DNA from: Ichthyophis bannanicus
Taxonomy: Eukaryota > Chordata > Amphibia > Gymnophiona > Ichthyophiidae
Assembly (NCBI GenBank): GCA_033557465.1
Contig: CM066033.1
Coordinates: 1,301,623,022 to 1,301,687,021, forward strand
Direction: 5' to 3'
DNA length: 64,000 nt
Part shown: one piece after another, positions 31,735-42,899 of the stretch
How positions within the stretch are numbered: position 1 is the first letter of the stretch
How the letters are laid out: each line of letters starts with the position of its first letter
Program-made: the position numbers and the translations under genes
The notes under the pieces: generated by a model
The model's database searches: none
What the model was told of the DNA's origin: nothing
The model's input: only the letters and a program-made list of their open reading frames with translations

Positions 31735-34700
31735 TGTTGTTGTTAAGTACCGTCGAGTCGGAGTCTGGATAGCTATCCTAAATTGTGTTCGGTCTTCAGT
31801 CAGGCGGCTCATTGTTGACAGACTGGTACCCGTAGCTGCTGTTATTGTATCGATCCATCTCATTGCTGGCCTTCCTCTTTTGCGTTGATCTTCTATCTTG
31901 CCAAGCATGATGTCTTTCTCTAATGATCTCTCTCTTCGCATGATGTGTCCAAAGTATGAAAGTCGAAGTCTTGTCATCTGAGCTTCTAAAGAAAGCTTAG
32001 GTTTCATCTCCAATAGTACCGACTGGTTTGTTCTTCGGGCAGTCCATGGTATACACAGTATTCGCCGCCAGCACCATAATTCAAAGGCATCAATTTTCTT
32101 CCTGTCTGTCTTTTTCACTGTCCAGCTTTCACATCCATATGATGTTATTGAAAATGCCATGGCTTGAACAAGTCGAATCTTTGTATGGAGAGAGACATCT
32201 CTGCTCTTGAGAATCTTATCTAGGTCTTTCATAGCCATTCTGCCAAGAGCAATGCGTCGTTTGATTTCTTGACTGCTTGTTGCTTCTTTATTGATAGTTG
32301 ATCCAAGTAGGTTAAAGTTGTTCACAATTTCAATTTCTTCTCCTTCAACGATGAACCTGTTGATTATGCCAGTTGTCATGATCTTTGTCTTCTTTACATT
32401 AAGGTGCAGGCCCATTTTGAGACTATGTTCTTTGATTGTGAGAAGCAAATGTTTCAGATCATCTTCACTTTCAGCCAGTAATGTAGTATCATCAGCATAG
32501 CGAAGATTGTTGATGAGTCTTCCACCAATCTTCACACCTCTGTTGTCTTCATACAATCCTGCTTCTCTGATGATTTGTTCTGCATATAAATTAAACAGGT
32601 AGGGGGAAAGTATGCAGCCTTGTCTTACACCTTTGCTTATTTTAAACCATTCTGTTTCTCCTTGTTCCGTTCGAACTGTTGCTTCTTGATCAATGTACAG
32701 ATTGCGCAAGAGAGAACGATCAGGTGTTCTGGTATACCCATGCTTCTTAATGTGGCCCAGAGTTTCTCATGGTTTACACAGTCAAAAGCCTTGCTATAGT
32801 CGATAAAGCACAAATAGATATCCTTTTGGTATTCTTTAGTCTTTTCAAGGATCCATCTCACATCCGCAATGATGTCTCTCGTTCCTCGCCCTTTCCTGAA
32901 CCCTGCTTGCACTTCAGGTAGTTCTTGTTCCAGGTATGGTTGTAGTCTCTTTTGAATAATCTTCAGTAGAATCTTGCTGGCATGTGGGATCAGAGCGATT
33001 GTGCGATAATTTCCACAGTCAGTTGGATCACCTTTCTTTAGTATTGGTATAAACACAGATCTTTTCCAGTCAGTTGGCCATGATGTTGTCTTCCATATTT
33101 CTTGGCAGAGCCTTGTAAGTATGGTAACAGCTGCATCAGATTGCTGCAATACTTCTATAGGAATGCTATCAATGCCTGGTGCTTTGTTCTTTGATAAGGC
33201 TTTCAATGCTGCTTCAACTTCTTCTTTCATCACCAATGGTTCCCGATCATAAGGTACAGGTTGAAACGGCTGTTGGTCCACTTGATCTTTATCATATAAA
33301 AACTCTGTATATTCCTTCCACCTTTTCTTGATCTTCTCAGCATCATTCAACATAGATCCTTGAGCATCTTGTAACATTCCAATTCGAGGCTGGAACTTTT
33401 TCTTTAACTCTCGTAGCTTCAGGAAAGCCGATCTTGTTCTTCCTCTAATAGTTTCTGCTTCTATTTCCTTGCAAGTGTCATTGTAGTACTTTTCCTTGTC
33501 CTGTCTTGCTGCACGTTGGACATCTCTGTTGAGTTCTGCGATTGTCTTTCTTTCTCCTCTGGCTTTAGCTTCTCGGCGTTTCTGGGCAATTTTCAGAGTT
33601 TCTTCCGTCATCCATTTTGGCCGTTTTTGCTTTTTCACCTTTTGTAGAGACTTCTCACTTTCTTCCAACACAACCTTCTTAATGTCATTCCATAACTCTT
33701 CCGGAGCTCTGTCATTTGTATCTAAAGCAGCAAATCGATTTTGCAGGCAGTCTTTAAATTCCAGTGGTATATTCTCAAGGTCATATTTTGCTACATTCAT
33801 GAGTGGTTTGCTCTTTTTCAACTTTAGCTTGAGTTTGCATACTAGTAGTTGATGATCTGTACCACAGTCAGCTCCAGGTTTTGTCTTTGTTGATGTTATA
33901 GAGCTTTTCCATCGTTGACTTCCACAGATGTAGTCAATTTGATTTTTATACAATCCATTGGGTGAAGTCCATGTGTACAGTCGCCGCTTGTGTTGCTGGA
34001 AGAAGGTGTTTGGGATGAATAGATCATTGGTCTTGCAGAATTCTATCAGTCTTTCTCCAGCTTCATTTCTGTTGCCAAGTCCATATTTTCCAACTACTTT
34101 GCCTTCTTCTTTGTTGCCAACGTTTGCATTCCAGTCACCCATGACTATCAGGATATCCTGTTTGCATGTTCTGTCAATTTCAGCTTGTACTTGTTCATAG
34201 AACTCTTCAATTTCATTCTCTGCTGCAGCTGTTGTTGGGGCATATACTTGAATTATAGTTGTGTTGATAGGCAATCCTCGTAGACGAATAGAGATTAGGC
34301 GTTCGCTGACTGCATTGTATTTCATTACAGTTCTTGCAAGTTTCTTCTTTATTATAAATGCAACACCATTTCTTCTTTGTCTTTCATTTCCAGCATAGTA
34401 GACCATGTGATCATCTGATGCAAAGTGCCCGATGCCAGTCCATTTCAGTTCGCTGACACCCAACAGATCAAGTTGTACATGTTCCATTTCATTCTTGACC
34501 ACCTCCAGCTTCCCTTGGTTCATGCTTCGTACATTCCATGTTCCAATGTGTAAGACATTTTTACAACTTCTGACTCTCATTTCATGCGCAGCTACATCAG
34601 CAGTCAGACTTCCCGAGGGCTTTGATCCAACCACATCATAAATGCTGGCTTTACTCTGAAAAGTCTTCAGCTCTTCCCCAGTAGCTAGTTGAGTGCCTTC

Positions 34701-35028
34701 CGACCTGGGGGTCTCATCTTTCAGCACCATAGCACAATTTGTTTTGTTGTAACTATCCATTGGGTTTTCATGGCAAGATACAGAAGCAGATTGCCGGGCC
34801 TTTCTTCCACGCAGTTTAAGTTTGGTGTTGTTGCCGTTGTCACAAAAATGTGATCCTCTGCCGTCAACACTATCCCATTTTGCTGCTGCCCAGATGGGTG
34901 GTTTGTCTTGGTCTGGCACCTCAGCTGAGACCTGTCCATCTTGGGAGACCCTGCCAGTAGTTAAACTACCGATAGTTTAGCTCTCAGCATCACTGATGCA
35001 CACAAGCCCTCACAGCACGACAAGCTGC
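31735..35028 (-). mobile_element. BovB-like RTE LINE, near full length, inserted in DIRS-C gag
   Basis: A 3.3-kb minus-strand element lies between perfect 11-bp duplications. Its 3' end is a short (AAC)n run after GACGGTACTT, as in RTE/BovB elements, which end in simple repeats rather than poly(A). The single long ORF has an endonuclease, RT and the characteristic C-terminal region. The length matches full-length BovB. It is the least decayed LINE in the window besides L2-D, so it may be among the younger insertions. Confidence 0.9.
31745..34919 (-). pseudogene. BovB-like ORF2: endonuclease and reverse transcriptase, one frameshift
   Basis: The upstream frame (34919-32637) holds the APE-type endonuclease (IGTWNVRSMNQGKLEVV, SELKWTGIG, VMGDWNANVG, RLYTWTSPNGLYKNQIDYI, GTDHQLLV) and RT up to KAFDCVNHEKLWATLRSMG. 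The downstream frame (32709 to about 31745) continues with RNLYIDQEATVRTEQG, GVRQGCILSPYLFNLYAEQI, the active-site YADD, and the typical tail SYGCESWTVKK, LWCWRRILCIPWTARRTNQ and YFGHIMRRE. The break lies at about 32703-32712, where an extra CT in a CTCTCTT run shifts the frame by two. No internal stop was seen in either half. The ORF then reads on into DIRS gag beyond 31735. Confidence 0.9.
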
Positions 35029-35039
35029 AAACCACTGGT
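35029..35039. repeat. target-site duplication, right copy (BovB-like LINE)
   Basis: AAACCACTGGT matches 31724-31734 exactly. It is followed by AGCCATGGG, the start of DIRS gag in the reverse orientation. Confidence 0.9.
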
Positions 35040-35285
35040 AGCCATGGGTAAAAAAAGTACCCCTGCGAGGTCGAAGACCCTTGGGGCTGCCAGCGGGAGA
35101 AAAAGGGGCAAAGGCGCCAAAAAAGAAAATAACAAAAGACTACAAAAATTAACCGAACCTGACGTTGAGGCACCTAGGTCGTTGTGCCGGTAGAGTACTG
35201 GTGCAATATCGGAGGCGAGTGTGAAACTTGGAGAAAGAATAATCAGCTTTTTACGGGGACAGCCCAGACAACATCTTAAGGGCTC

Positions 35286-35464
35286 CATGGAAAAAAAGGA
35301 GACTGAGCAAGATGGCACCCTTGGGCGGGAAGGGGACTACGCATGAGTGGTGGTATCTCCCAAAGGCTTTCTTTGAAAGCTGGGGGATGCTTCCGCGAGG
35401 GCTCCATCATTGTCAACGTCACCTATATGTGAGGACTGACTTCCTGCTTGTTGCCGGAGAATAT
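35286..35464 (-). repeat. DIRS-C inverted terminal repeat (5' side of element)
   Basis: This is the reverse complement of 22400-22590 with scattered mismatches. The outer tip reads GTGAGGACTGACTTCCTGC then TTGTTGCCGGAGAA. It ends DIRS-C. Confidence 0.85.
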
Positions 35465-35482
35465 GCAACTCCTTCATTCTCA

Positions 35483-35600
35483 ACTCAAAGAAACATGATG
35501 GCAGAAAAAGACCACATGGTCTATCTAGTCTGCCCTTCCTATCAAATGCTAAAGTCCCTTCTTTTTCTTTAGAGATCTTCTGTGTTTGTCCCATGTTTTT
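35483..35600 (-). mobile_element. CR1 3'-end fragment
   Basis: AGAAACATGATGGCAGAAAAAGACC followed by ATGGTCTATCTAGTCTGCCC is the reversed CR1 3' end also seen at 47003-47060 and, in the plus orientation, at 48160-48228. (The first run is 35491-35515; its key parts are AGAAACATGATGG and GCAGAAAAAGACC.) Only about 110 bases remain. Confidence 0.7.
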
Positions 35601-36090
35601 TTTTAATTCAGATAGAGCCTGATTCTGATCTGCACATCCGGGCCCTCTTTGTGTCCGTCCAGAACCGGACGCACAGAGGGAGTTGCGATTTTGATCCCGT
35701 GGGGCACGTCTAGCCCTGCAGGATCAGATTCGCAAACAGGCCTGTACATGCAGGCCAGGACTCCGATTCTGTCCGAACTGCACGTACAGGCCGCCAACTT
35801 CCAAAGTGCTTTCCCCATAGCCCGACCCCCGATCTGGCCTCCCAAGGCCAGGGTCAGGCTGCAGGAAATTACCTCTGCCCTATGCCACCCCTTCCCATCC
35901 CCTGGTCTGCCTGTCATCCTCTGCTGCATTGGGGAACTTATTCCACCTCAAAGGTGGAATAAGTTCCACGTCCAAGCCGTCAGTCCTGGACGTACAGGGC
36001 CGACATTGGAATCTGCCCTGCACGTCCGGGGCCAACAACCACCCACTGCCTGCCCTAACGCCGTTGCCGATCTGTCCTCATCTCTACTAT
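35600..36090. other. unassigned GC-rich segment
   Basis: I see no convincing coding sequence. The 161-residue plus-strand frame (35649-36134) has no recognisable domain and is compositionally odd. A 34-base hairpin lies at 35936-35969 (GAACTTATTCCACC paired with GGTGGAATAAGTTC). Repeated GTACAGGCC/GTACAGGGCC-like words suggest an internally repetitive non-autonomous element. Confidence 0.4.
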
Positions 36091-36642
36091 CTCCAATGGG
36101 AGACTATTCCATGCATCTACCACTCCTTCTGTAAAGAAATATTTCCGCATATTACTCCTGAGTCTATCCCCCTTTCACTCTCATCCATTGTCCCCTTGTA
36201 GCAGAGCTTGCTTTCAATCGAAAGAGGCTCTCCTCTTATGCATTTATGCCACGGAGGTATTTAAATGTCTCTATCATATCTCCTCTATCCCACCTTGCCT
36301 CTAACTTATACATATTAAGATCTTTAAGTCTGTCCCCATGTGCTATATAATGAAGACCACTAACCATTTAGTAGCCACCCTCTGCACCAACTCCATCCTA
36401 TTTATGTCCTTTTGAAGGTGCAGTCTCCAGAATTGCACACAATACTCCAAATGAGGTTGCACCAGTGACTTATACAGAGGCACTATCACCTCCTTTTTTC
36501 TGCTGGCCATTCCTATTCCTATCCCTATGCACCCAGGCATCCGTGTGGCTTTTGCCATCACCTTTTCTACCTGTTTAGTCACCTCAAGATCATCAGAAAC
36601 AATCGTGCACAGGTTCCGCTCTTCTTTCGTGGACAGAAGTAC

Positions 36643-36888
36643 TTTTGTGAAGCTTGAAGAATGGACAAGCATTTGGCAGCTGAGATTTAATGCTAAAATA
36701 TGCAGGGTCATGCATTTGGGCTGCAAAAATCCAAGGGTGCAGTACAGTGTAAGGGGTGAAGAAGTACTCCTTCACCCCTTACACTGTACTGCACCCTTGG
36801 ATTTTTGCAGCCCAAATGCATGACCCTGCATATTTTAGCATTAAATCTCAGCTGCCAAATGCTTGTCCATTCTTCAAGCTTCACAAAA
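36643..36888. repeat. inverted self-duplication (palindrome of about 246 bases) in CR1-B
   Basis: The 123-base arms mirror around 36765/36766. The CR1 sequence LEEWTSIWQLRFNAK occurs once on each strand. Both breakpoints sit at AGTACT, itself a palindrome (36638-36643 and 36763-36768). The outer 7 bases of the right arm (CACAAAA, 36882-36888) belong to the neighbouring foldback element, and their mirror (TTTTGTG) is present in the left arm. The duplication therefore occurred after the foldback had inserted. Confidence 0.8.
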
Positions 36889-37467
36889 GCGTTGGCCTTA
36901 TAAGTCAGAACGAGTAAAATCACAAAACTTAGAAAAATCGTTCTTCTTCACCTTCAGTAAGGACTAGAAACCAAAACTACGAGGTCTCAGTAAAAAATAG
37001 CACTACTCATTTGAGACTCACGTCAAAAATAGAGCTATGTGCTTTATCACATCAACGACCTGAAAACTGTATTTTAAACATCCTGCCAGTCGTTTTCTTT
37101 CTAATGAGAATTAACCTTAACACAAAACTTATCTCATACGACTAGACAGCTGCATATGAAATGTGCAAATCGATCCCGATCCCTTTGCCCCTTTTTCTCC
37201 CGCTGGGGATCGGGATCGATTTGCACATTTCATATGCAGCTGTCTAGTCGTATGAGATAAGTTTTGTGTTAAGGTTAATTCTCATTAGAAAGAAAACGAC
37301 TGGCAGGATGTTTAAAATACAGTTTTGAGGTCGTTGATATGATAAAGCACATAGCTCTATTTTTGACGTGAGTCTCAAATGAGTAGTGCTATTTTTTACT
37401 GAGACCTCGTAGTTTTGGTTTCTAGTCCTTACTGAAGGTGAAGAAGAACGATTTTTCTAAGTTTTGT
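36882..37467. mobile_element. foldback insertion 2 with 14-bp TSD
   Basis: The 586-base insert consists of a 40-base unique left extension and a near-perfect palindrome (36922-37467, centre about 37194). It is flanked by CATTCTTCAAGCTT at 36868-36881 and 37468-37481. It has no ORF. The architecture equals that of foldbacks 1 and 3. It shares the block GTGCTT..TCACATCAA.GA.CTG with foldback 3, so the two belong to one family. A Penelope-like origin is inferred from the shared architecture only. Confidence 0.75.
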
Positions 37468-37930
37468 CATTCTTCAAGCTTAGCTAGATCCCTTCTCATG
37501 TTATCTACTTCTTCCTGGGTGTCTACTCTATTGCAGATTTTGGTATGATCTGCAAATAAACAAACCTTATCTGACAGCCCTTCCACAATATTACTAAAAA
37601 GGATGTTAAAAAGAATTGGACGAAGGGCAGATCTCTACGGCACACCACTAATAACCTCCTGCTCCTCAGAGTTAGCTCCATTTACCTGCACCCTTTGTCA
37701 TATCCCACTCAACCAATTTCTAACCCAGTCACTTGAGGGTGCTCAGTTTGTTTATAAGTCGCCTGTGCGGAACAGTGTCAAAGGCTTTACTGAAATCTAA
37801 ATACACGACATCTAGGGCTCTCCCTCGGGCCAACTCCCTGGTCAGCCAAAGAAATCAGTCAGATTTGTTGATGTAGCAAATTGCGCTATGTTCTAGCTCA
37901 GCATTTTTCTAGAGTTTCCTGTGTTAGTCT

Positions 37931-39430
37931 TACTCCCTGATGCAGAAAGCAAGCTAGCAAAGGAAAATCGCAAGCAAAATGACTGCTCGAAAGCGTAGCC
38001 CAGTGAGTATTCTAATCTCAGGCAAAATTGCTCCTGATGTAAGCAAACTGCACTGATACTTAGTCCATTTTTTACTCTTCTTTTAACGCTGGATCTTTAC
38101 AGCAACTTAGGGCAGGCGTAAAGATGCAGCGGGGAGCAAATGGATTATCTGAGGTGAAGTTTGACACTTCACCTCAGATGGTTCAGCCAGCAGCACAGAG
38201 GTTGGGGTTGAGGGTCTAGCATCCACTAGGGCAACCAGTGATTTTTATTACCTTTCAGGGGGCACTGGCCCCCCAACCCTTTGGTGGGGGTCATGGCCAA
38301 AGATCAGGAACAATGGAGGGAGGGAGATCTGTTCCTGGGTTGTCTAAGGTGAAGTGCCAAACTTCTTTTTCCTAAGACAGCATGCCAAACATTTCCAAAA
38401 TATAGGGGCTGCTAACACAGACCCCTGTGTACATGTACCTGGCTTGTTCTCCTTGTTTAGCGCAGGTATTTTGTGCACAGGTCATTTGCTTAAGTGCTAA
38501 ATTTGCATTAGGAACCCCTGCGATAAAGCCTTAGCACTGGGCTCTATTGCAGAGTTTTACATCGGACCATCTTTCGATTTAAGCTAGCATCATCTCAGTG
38601 GCCTTTCACACCTGGCTGGGCCCATTTGGAGGGTGCAGTAGTTGTCCCCTTTAAACCATTGCAGATTAAGCATCTGTGAATCAGACCTGTAGGTAAGTGG
38701 GGTGAATTATGAAGTAGCTTACAATGCTAAAACATTTTTGAATACTGTGTCGTCTCACGCCTCACTGTTTCCTTTTCTGTTTCCACATTTTTAATAACAA
38801 AAGATTTTTTAAGACATCGTGCTTCTTTTCATGAGCACATTTTCATAAAATGAGCTATCAAATACTGAAAGGTTTTAGTAATTTAAAATTTAGGGAAATT
38901 TTCAATAAAAAAATATTTTTCTGTCTGCAAAGTAGATGGTGGCTAAAGAACAGCGATGTGTAGAAATCTGGTTTTATCGATTTGTTTTTTAATCCCAACT
39001 ACAAAGTACCACGTTAGTCTGCCAAAAATAGAATTAGTTCAAAGAAAATCTGCAACTAGTAAGGTTCGCAAACATACAGGGTGCACTGGGGCCTAAGAGA
39101 GTTTGTCAGCCAAGTATCTTATACCACATGTGTTAACTCCTTTAACAGTAGCTTAAATATCAATGTTAAGAGTTCTAGAAGGAAAGACCCATATGCCCAT
39201 ATTTAAAGTGTATTTTTTGAGAGAGTATGGGAATCAATATATTATTTTGTGCTCCAATTTTTAAATAAAAATAATTTTTTGGATGTCATGTCCTTTTCCT
39301 TCCTTCCTGTAGTTTTTTTTCCAGTTTGGACACAGATATAGATTTGGTTTGGTGGGTTTTTTAAATTTCATTTTAGGCGTAAAACATTGCTTCTCATTCT
39401 CCTGCAGGCGCACCTTGTCAGTTGTGTTTT
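37931..39430. other. unassigned non-coding stretch
   Basis: No ORF with family resemblance and no clear transposon ends are visible over 1.5 kb. Notable local features are an inverted pair ATCTGAGGTGAAGT/ACTTCACCTCAGAT at about 38147-38177 and a GGGGG/CCCCC hairpin near 38254-38290. Intergenic sequence or very old repeat is the best description. Confidence 0.4.
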
Positions 39431-39769
39431 CAACATTAACACAATAAATATGTGTGAGATAAATGAGTTGGGGAGCCTTTTGTATGCAAATCTCTCTCAT
39501 TCATACTCATTGTGGTAGTTTTGAACACCCGACTAGCTTGATGTGCCTTCAGGAAAGGATCGAGAAGCTCTGGTATAAAACAGACCCTCTTGCCATCGTT
39601 TTCCTTCATCTGGACTTCATTTGTGATGGCTCGGGATTTCTCTTTCCCTTGCTTCAAAAATCGCATGACTGCAAGGCCACTGGGAAGTCTGGAAGGTAAA
39701 GCATGGCATGATAGAAACCCAAAGAGTTTAATGGCAGGAGAGTCAGATGCCAAACACAGCGTAATAGCA
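39431..39769. other. unassigned segment hosting foldback 3
   Basis: A minus-strand frame (39777-39436, 113 aa) is open but resembles no protein I know. Part of it overlaps a GTATGAATGAGAGAGATTTGC-like run that matches a dispersed repeat seen again near 51655-51690. (Key words: ATGAATGAGAGA and GATTTGCATAC.) I therefore treat it as non-coding repeat. Confidence 0.35.
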
Positions 39770-40344
39770 CAAATCAAAAATGGGTCTTTGAGTTTCTGAA
39801 TAAATACTACTCAATGTACAAATCAAAACTATTGTTCATTCAATCCAACATATAGGTTCTGAACTCCAGCTAATACAATTCTTTATGTACGTTTCTCTCT
39901 CCAGCTGATCTCAGATAAACAGTAGCACCACATTACAGTCTCTTAGAAACCTCAATCGTGTGCTTGTTCACATCAATGATCTGCTGTAAATTTTTAAATT
40001 TGCTACAGACTATATTATAAAATGGTGGAGTACTTAGCTGTTTCAAATCAGATAGGGATAGGAGTTAAACTGAGTTCTGATTTGAAACAGCATAAGAAAG
40101 TGCTATAGAAATCAACATACTCAGAGCTAAGTACTCCACCATTTTATAATATAGTCTGTAGCAAATTAAACAATTTACAGCAGATCATTGATGTGAACAA
40201 GCACACAATTGAGGTTTCTAAGAGACTGTAATGTGGTGCTACTATTTATCTGAGATCAGCTGGAGAGAGAAACGCACATAAAGAATTTTATTAGCTGGAG
40301 TTCAGAACCTATATGTTGGATTGAATGAAGAATAGTTTTGATTT
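39770..40344. mobile_element. foldback insertion 3 with 18-bp TSD
   Basis: The insert has a 50-base left extension (39770-39819) and a palindrome (39820-40344, arms about 230 bases, spacer about 60). The flanking duplication AAACACAGCGTAATAGCA occurs at 39752-39769 and 40345-40362. The arms are slightly diverged from each other, more than in foldbacks 1 and 2. It has no ORF. The internal block GTGCTTGTTCACATCAATG links it to foldback 2. Confidence 0.8.
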
Positions 40345-40788
40345 AAACACAGCGTAATAGCATTGTCGGAATCCAAAAGGGCTGGATGTTTGCAACTCAA
40401 GGGCAAAGCAAAGGGTTGGGTGGGAAGGGTGAATATTTTATTTCCATGCTTACCAGAGGAGGAGACGGAGGACCACCGATGCTAGAAGTTCCTAGAGTTG
40501 TGAGGTACATGTCGTTTTGTGTACAGAGAAGTTTTGCATGGAACTAGCAAAGCTGAACGTGGACAAGGCCGTGGAGGCCACATGGAAAAAATCACAGGCT
40601 ATTAAATGAGCTGCCATTGGATCAAGGAAGTTGGGTTGGCTGAACATTTGTTCTGACGAATCTGGCAATGCTTATGTTTATATGGCTGGCTTAAATGATA
40701 CTGGACCAAAAAGCCTACAAACAAATTATTATGTGAATGAAATACTCCAAAAAAAAATGTAAAATGCATCATGCAAAATATTTCCAGT
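40345..40788. other. unassigned non-coding stretch
   Basis: I recognise no coding or repeat feature. A minus-strand 63-residue frame at 40602-40793 lacks any recognisable motif. Confidence 0.4.
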
Positions 40789-40789
40789 G

Positions 40790-40822
40790 ACATAAGAACT
40801 GTCCTAGTGGGTTAGACTGAAG
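40790..40822 (-). mobile_element. CR1-C 3' end, piece 1
   Basis: CATAAGAACTGTCCTAGTGG then GTTAGACTGAAG is the reversed CR1 3' terminus. The continuation expected after CTGAAG (GTACATCAAACCCAGTATC) is found at 46073 onward, on the other side of a TIR element. Confidence 0.7.
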
Positions 40823-41279
40823 CAGTGGCGTTGGCAGACCTGAGCTTGAAGGGGCCCAGAGGTAACATGGGAGGGCACTAGGCATGCATGAGTCTGAAGC
40901 TGAGAGAAGGAATCCCAGCTTTTTCCCATCCCCCCTGGTGCTGAGGCCAATCAGAGCCAAGGAACTTCACCTGCATTCTTTAAAGCACAGACATGCCTCG
41001 GCACGCCCGCCCGCCCGCCCCTGGTGGCCCCATGCCTGAGGACCTCGGGTGAGATCTAGCCCGGAGGTTCAGCACGACCACTGTATACCCGCAGTATACC
41101 CTCTGCTTCCCCTCAGCTATCTCAGCCCTCTCTGTTCCTTGTCCTCCTCCTCTTAACTCTCAGCCTATTCCTTTGCCCCCTTCCTCTTGCAGTTGGGGAG
41201 ATCCCCGCCTGTGCGCCATCATCCCTCGCAGCCTTGGTATCACTCCGGCCTCCGCCTTTTATGCTCCCAGCTCAAAAAA

Positions 41280-42830
41280 AAGCAGAGTGGGTGGGAAGGC
41301 GTACATGAGGCATTTCGACCACATGATGAGGAACGCATCCACCACCATCCTGGAGGACTGGAAGCAGAAACAGGGCAATTGGTAGTTGTCGGGATTGGTG
41401 AACAGGTCTATCTTGGGTTCCCCCCAGAGCCGAAAGAGCCGGTAGGCCACACTGTGGTCCAGCTGTCACTTGTGCGGCTGGAAGACTCTGCTCAGTCTGT
41501 TGGCCAATGAGTTGTTCTGGCCTGGCAGGTATACTGCACGCAGGAGTATACCCTGCCGCAGCACGTACTGTAGGAGCAGAGTACCACTGCCTCTCGACAG
41601 AGGGAACGAGACGCCATGCCCCCCCCGTTTGTTCACATAGAACATTGACACTTCGTTGTCCATTTGGACCAACACCGGCTGGTGCCATAGGCAGTGACAA
41701 AAGGCTCTCAGGGCTAAGTATATGGCCTGTAGCTCCAGAAGACTGATCTGTTGGTTGCTCTTGTCCTTTGACCAGCTGCCCTGGGTGCGGAGTTCTTCCC
41801 AGTGGGCTTCTCAGCCAAGCAGGGAGGCATCTGTGGAGAGGACCCTTAAGGGGCTCGGAGTTTGGAAGGGCATCCCCACTTCGAGGTATTGGAGAGTCTG
41901 CCACCAGGTCAGGGAGTACGCCAACTGGTGGGTTACTGAGACCTTGTCCCGGAGGTATCCCGTGGCCGGTGTCCACTGATCCTGAAGGCACCATTGTGCG
42001 GCCCTCATGTGGAGGCGGGCGTCTGGAGTAACGTGGACCTTGTATGCCCGAGTAGGTGCAGGAGGAGCAATGCTGTACGTCCATGGCCAAGGCCCCGAGA
42101 CGGTCGGCTCAGTCTCCGGGTAGGAAGGCCTTTGCCTGGAGGGTGTCCAGTCTTGTCCCTATGAACTTCAGACACTGTGTTGGGAGGAGGTGGGACTTGG
42201 GGTAGTTTATCACAAATCCTAAGTGCTGCAGGACCTGGATGGTGCGTGCAGTTACCTGCTGCACTTCTGAGGCTGTGCCTTCTTTTATGAGCCAGTCGTC
42301 CAGCTAGGGGAAGACAAAGACCCCCTGGAGACGGAGGAAGGCAGCTATGACTTCCAAGCATTTTGTGAAGACCCTTGGGGCGGAGGCCAAACCGAAAGGC
42401 AGAACCCTGTATTAGTAGTGTCCCCCCCCCTCCCCAACCATGAACCACAGGTACTGCCTGTAGTTGGGGTGAATGAGGATGTGGCATCCTTCAGATCCAA
42501 GGAGCACAGCCAATCTCCCTGCTGGAGGTAAGGCAGCAATGTTCCAAGGGAAAGCATCTTGAACTTCTCCCTCACCAGGAACTTGTTCAGGTTGCGCAAG
42601 TCAAGGATGGGCCTTAGGCTTCCAGTCCTTTGTGACACGAGGAAGTACCTGGAGTAAAACCCCTTGCCCTTGAGATGGTGAGGCACTGGTTCCACCACCT
42701 TGTCCTTGAGAAGACCTGCGAGTTCCTTCAGTAGAAGGTCCCGGTGAAGGGGAGACCTGAGGGGCTCTCCCGGAAAGTAAGGGGGAGGTATCTGAGTCAG
42801 ATGGAGGAGGTAGCCCCCCCCCAACCACCC
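41280..42830 (-). pseudogene. DIRS-D RT/RNase H remnant
   Basis: RT motifs: GSLRPILDLRNLNKFLVREK, LSLGTLLPYLQQGDWLCSLD and LKDATSSF (42620-42470). The active-site region is near 42300, where the plus strand reads AGCCAGTCGTCCAG, giving LDDWL on the minus strand. RNase H pieces: AWRSPLGRTPH-like sequence (about 41810) and VLVQMDNEVSMFYVNKRGG (about 41675-41620). The post-RNase H part ends at 41280 (VVEMPHVRLPT). Frameshifts occur near 42420, 42090 and 41680. Confidence 0.8.
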
Positions 42831-42899
42831 GAAGTGCCCAGGAATCGGTGGTGATAGCTAGCCACCTTTGGGCATAGTGGATCAGATGTCCCCCTGTGG

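Larger units (their letters stand above)
22400..35464 (-). mobile_element. DIRS-C: DIRS element split by CR1 and BovB-like LINEs
   Basis: The minus-strand DIRS has inverted terminal repeats at both ends (22400-22590 and 35286-35464) and an ICR at 22664-22745. Recombinase, RT/RNase H and gag remnants are in the right order. Removing CR1-A (25139-29200) and the BovB-like LINE (31735-35028) leaves about 5.7 kb, close to DIRS-B. All three coding domains have several frameshifts. It is closer in sequence to DIRS-D than to DIRS-E. Confidence 0.85.
36090..37930 (-). mobile_element. CR1-B: decayed CR1 LINE with an inverted duplication and a foldback
   Basis: The minus-strand CR1 runs from the RT core (about 37930-37482: VVYLDFSKAFDTVP-like, NWLSGIW-like and LFADHTK-like pieces) through LEEWTSIWQLRFNAKICRVM (about 36880-36820) to the C-terminus ([58 protein letters not shown]; 36650-36380) and the tail near 36090. 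Two rearrangements interrupt it: an inverted self-duplication at 36643-36888 and a foldback insertion at 36882-37467. It contains several stops. Confidence 0.8.

Noticed and set aside
22400..35464. Terminal repeats of DIRS-C as retroviral LTRs
   Set aside because: The repeats are inverted, there is an ICR, and the element encodes a tyrosine recombinase instead of an integrase; no envelope, protease or tRNA primer site was seen.
39436..39777. 113-residue minus-strand frame as a host exon
   Set aside because: It overlaps a dispersed repeat word also seen near 51655 and shows no recognisable domain or splice signals.
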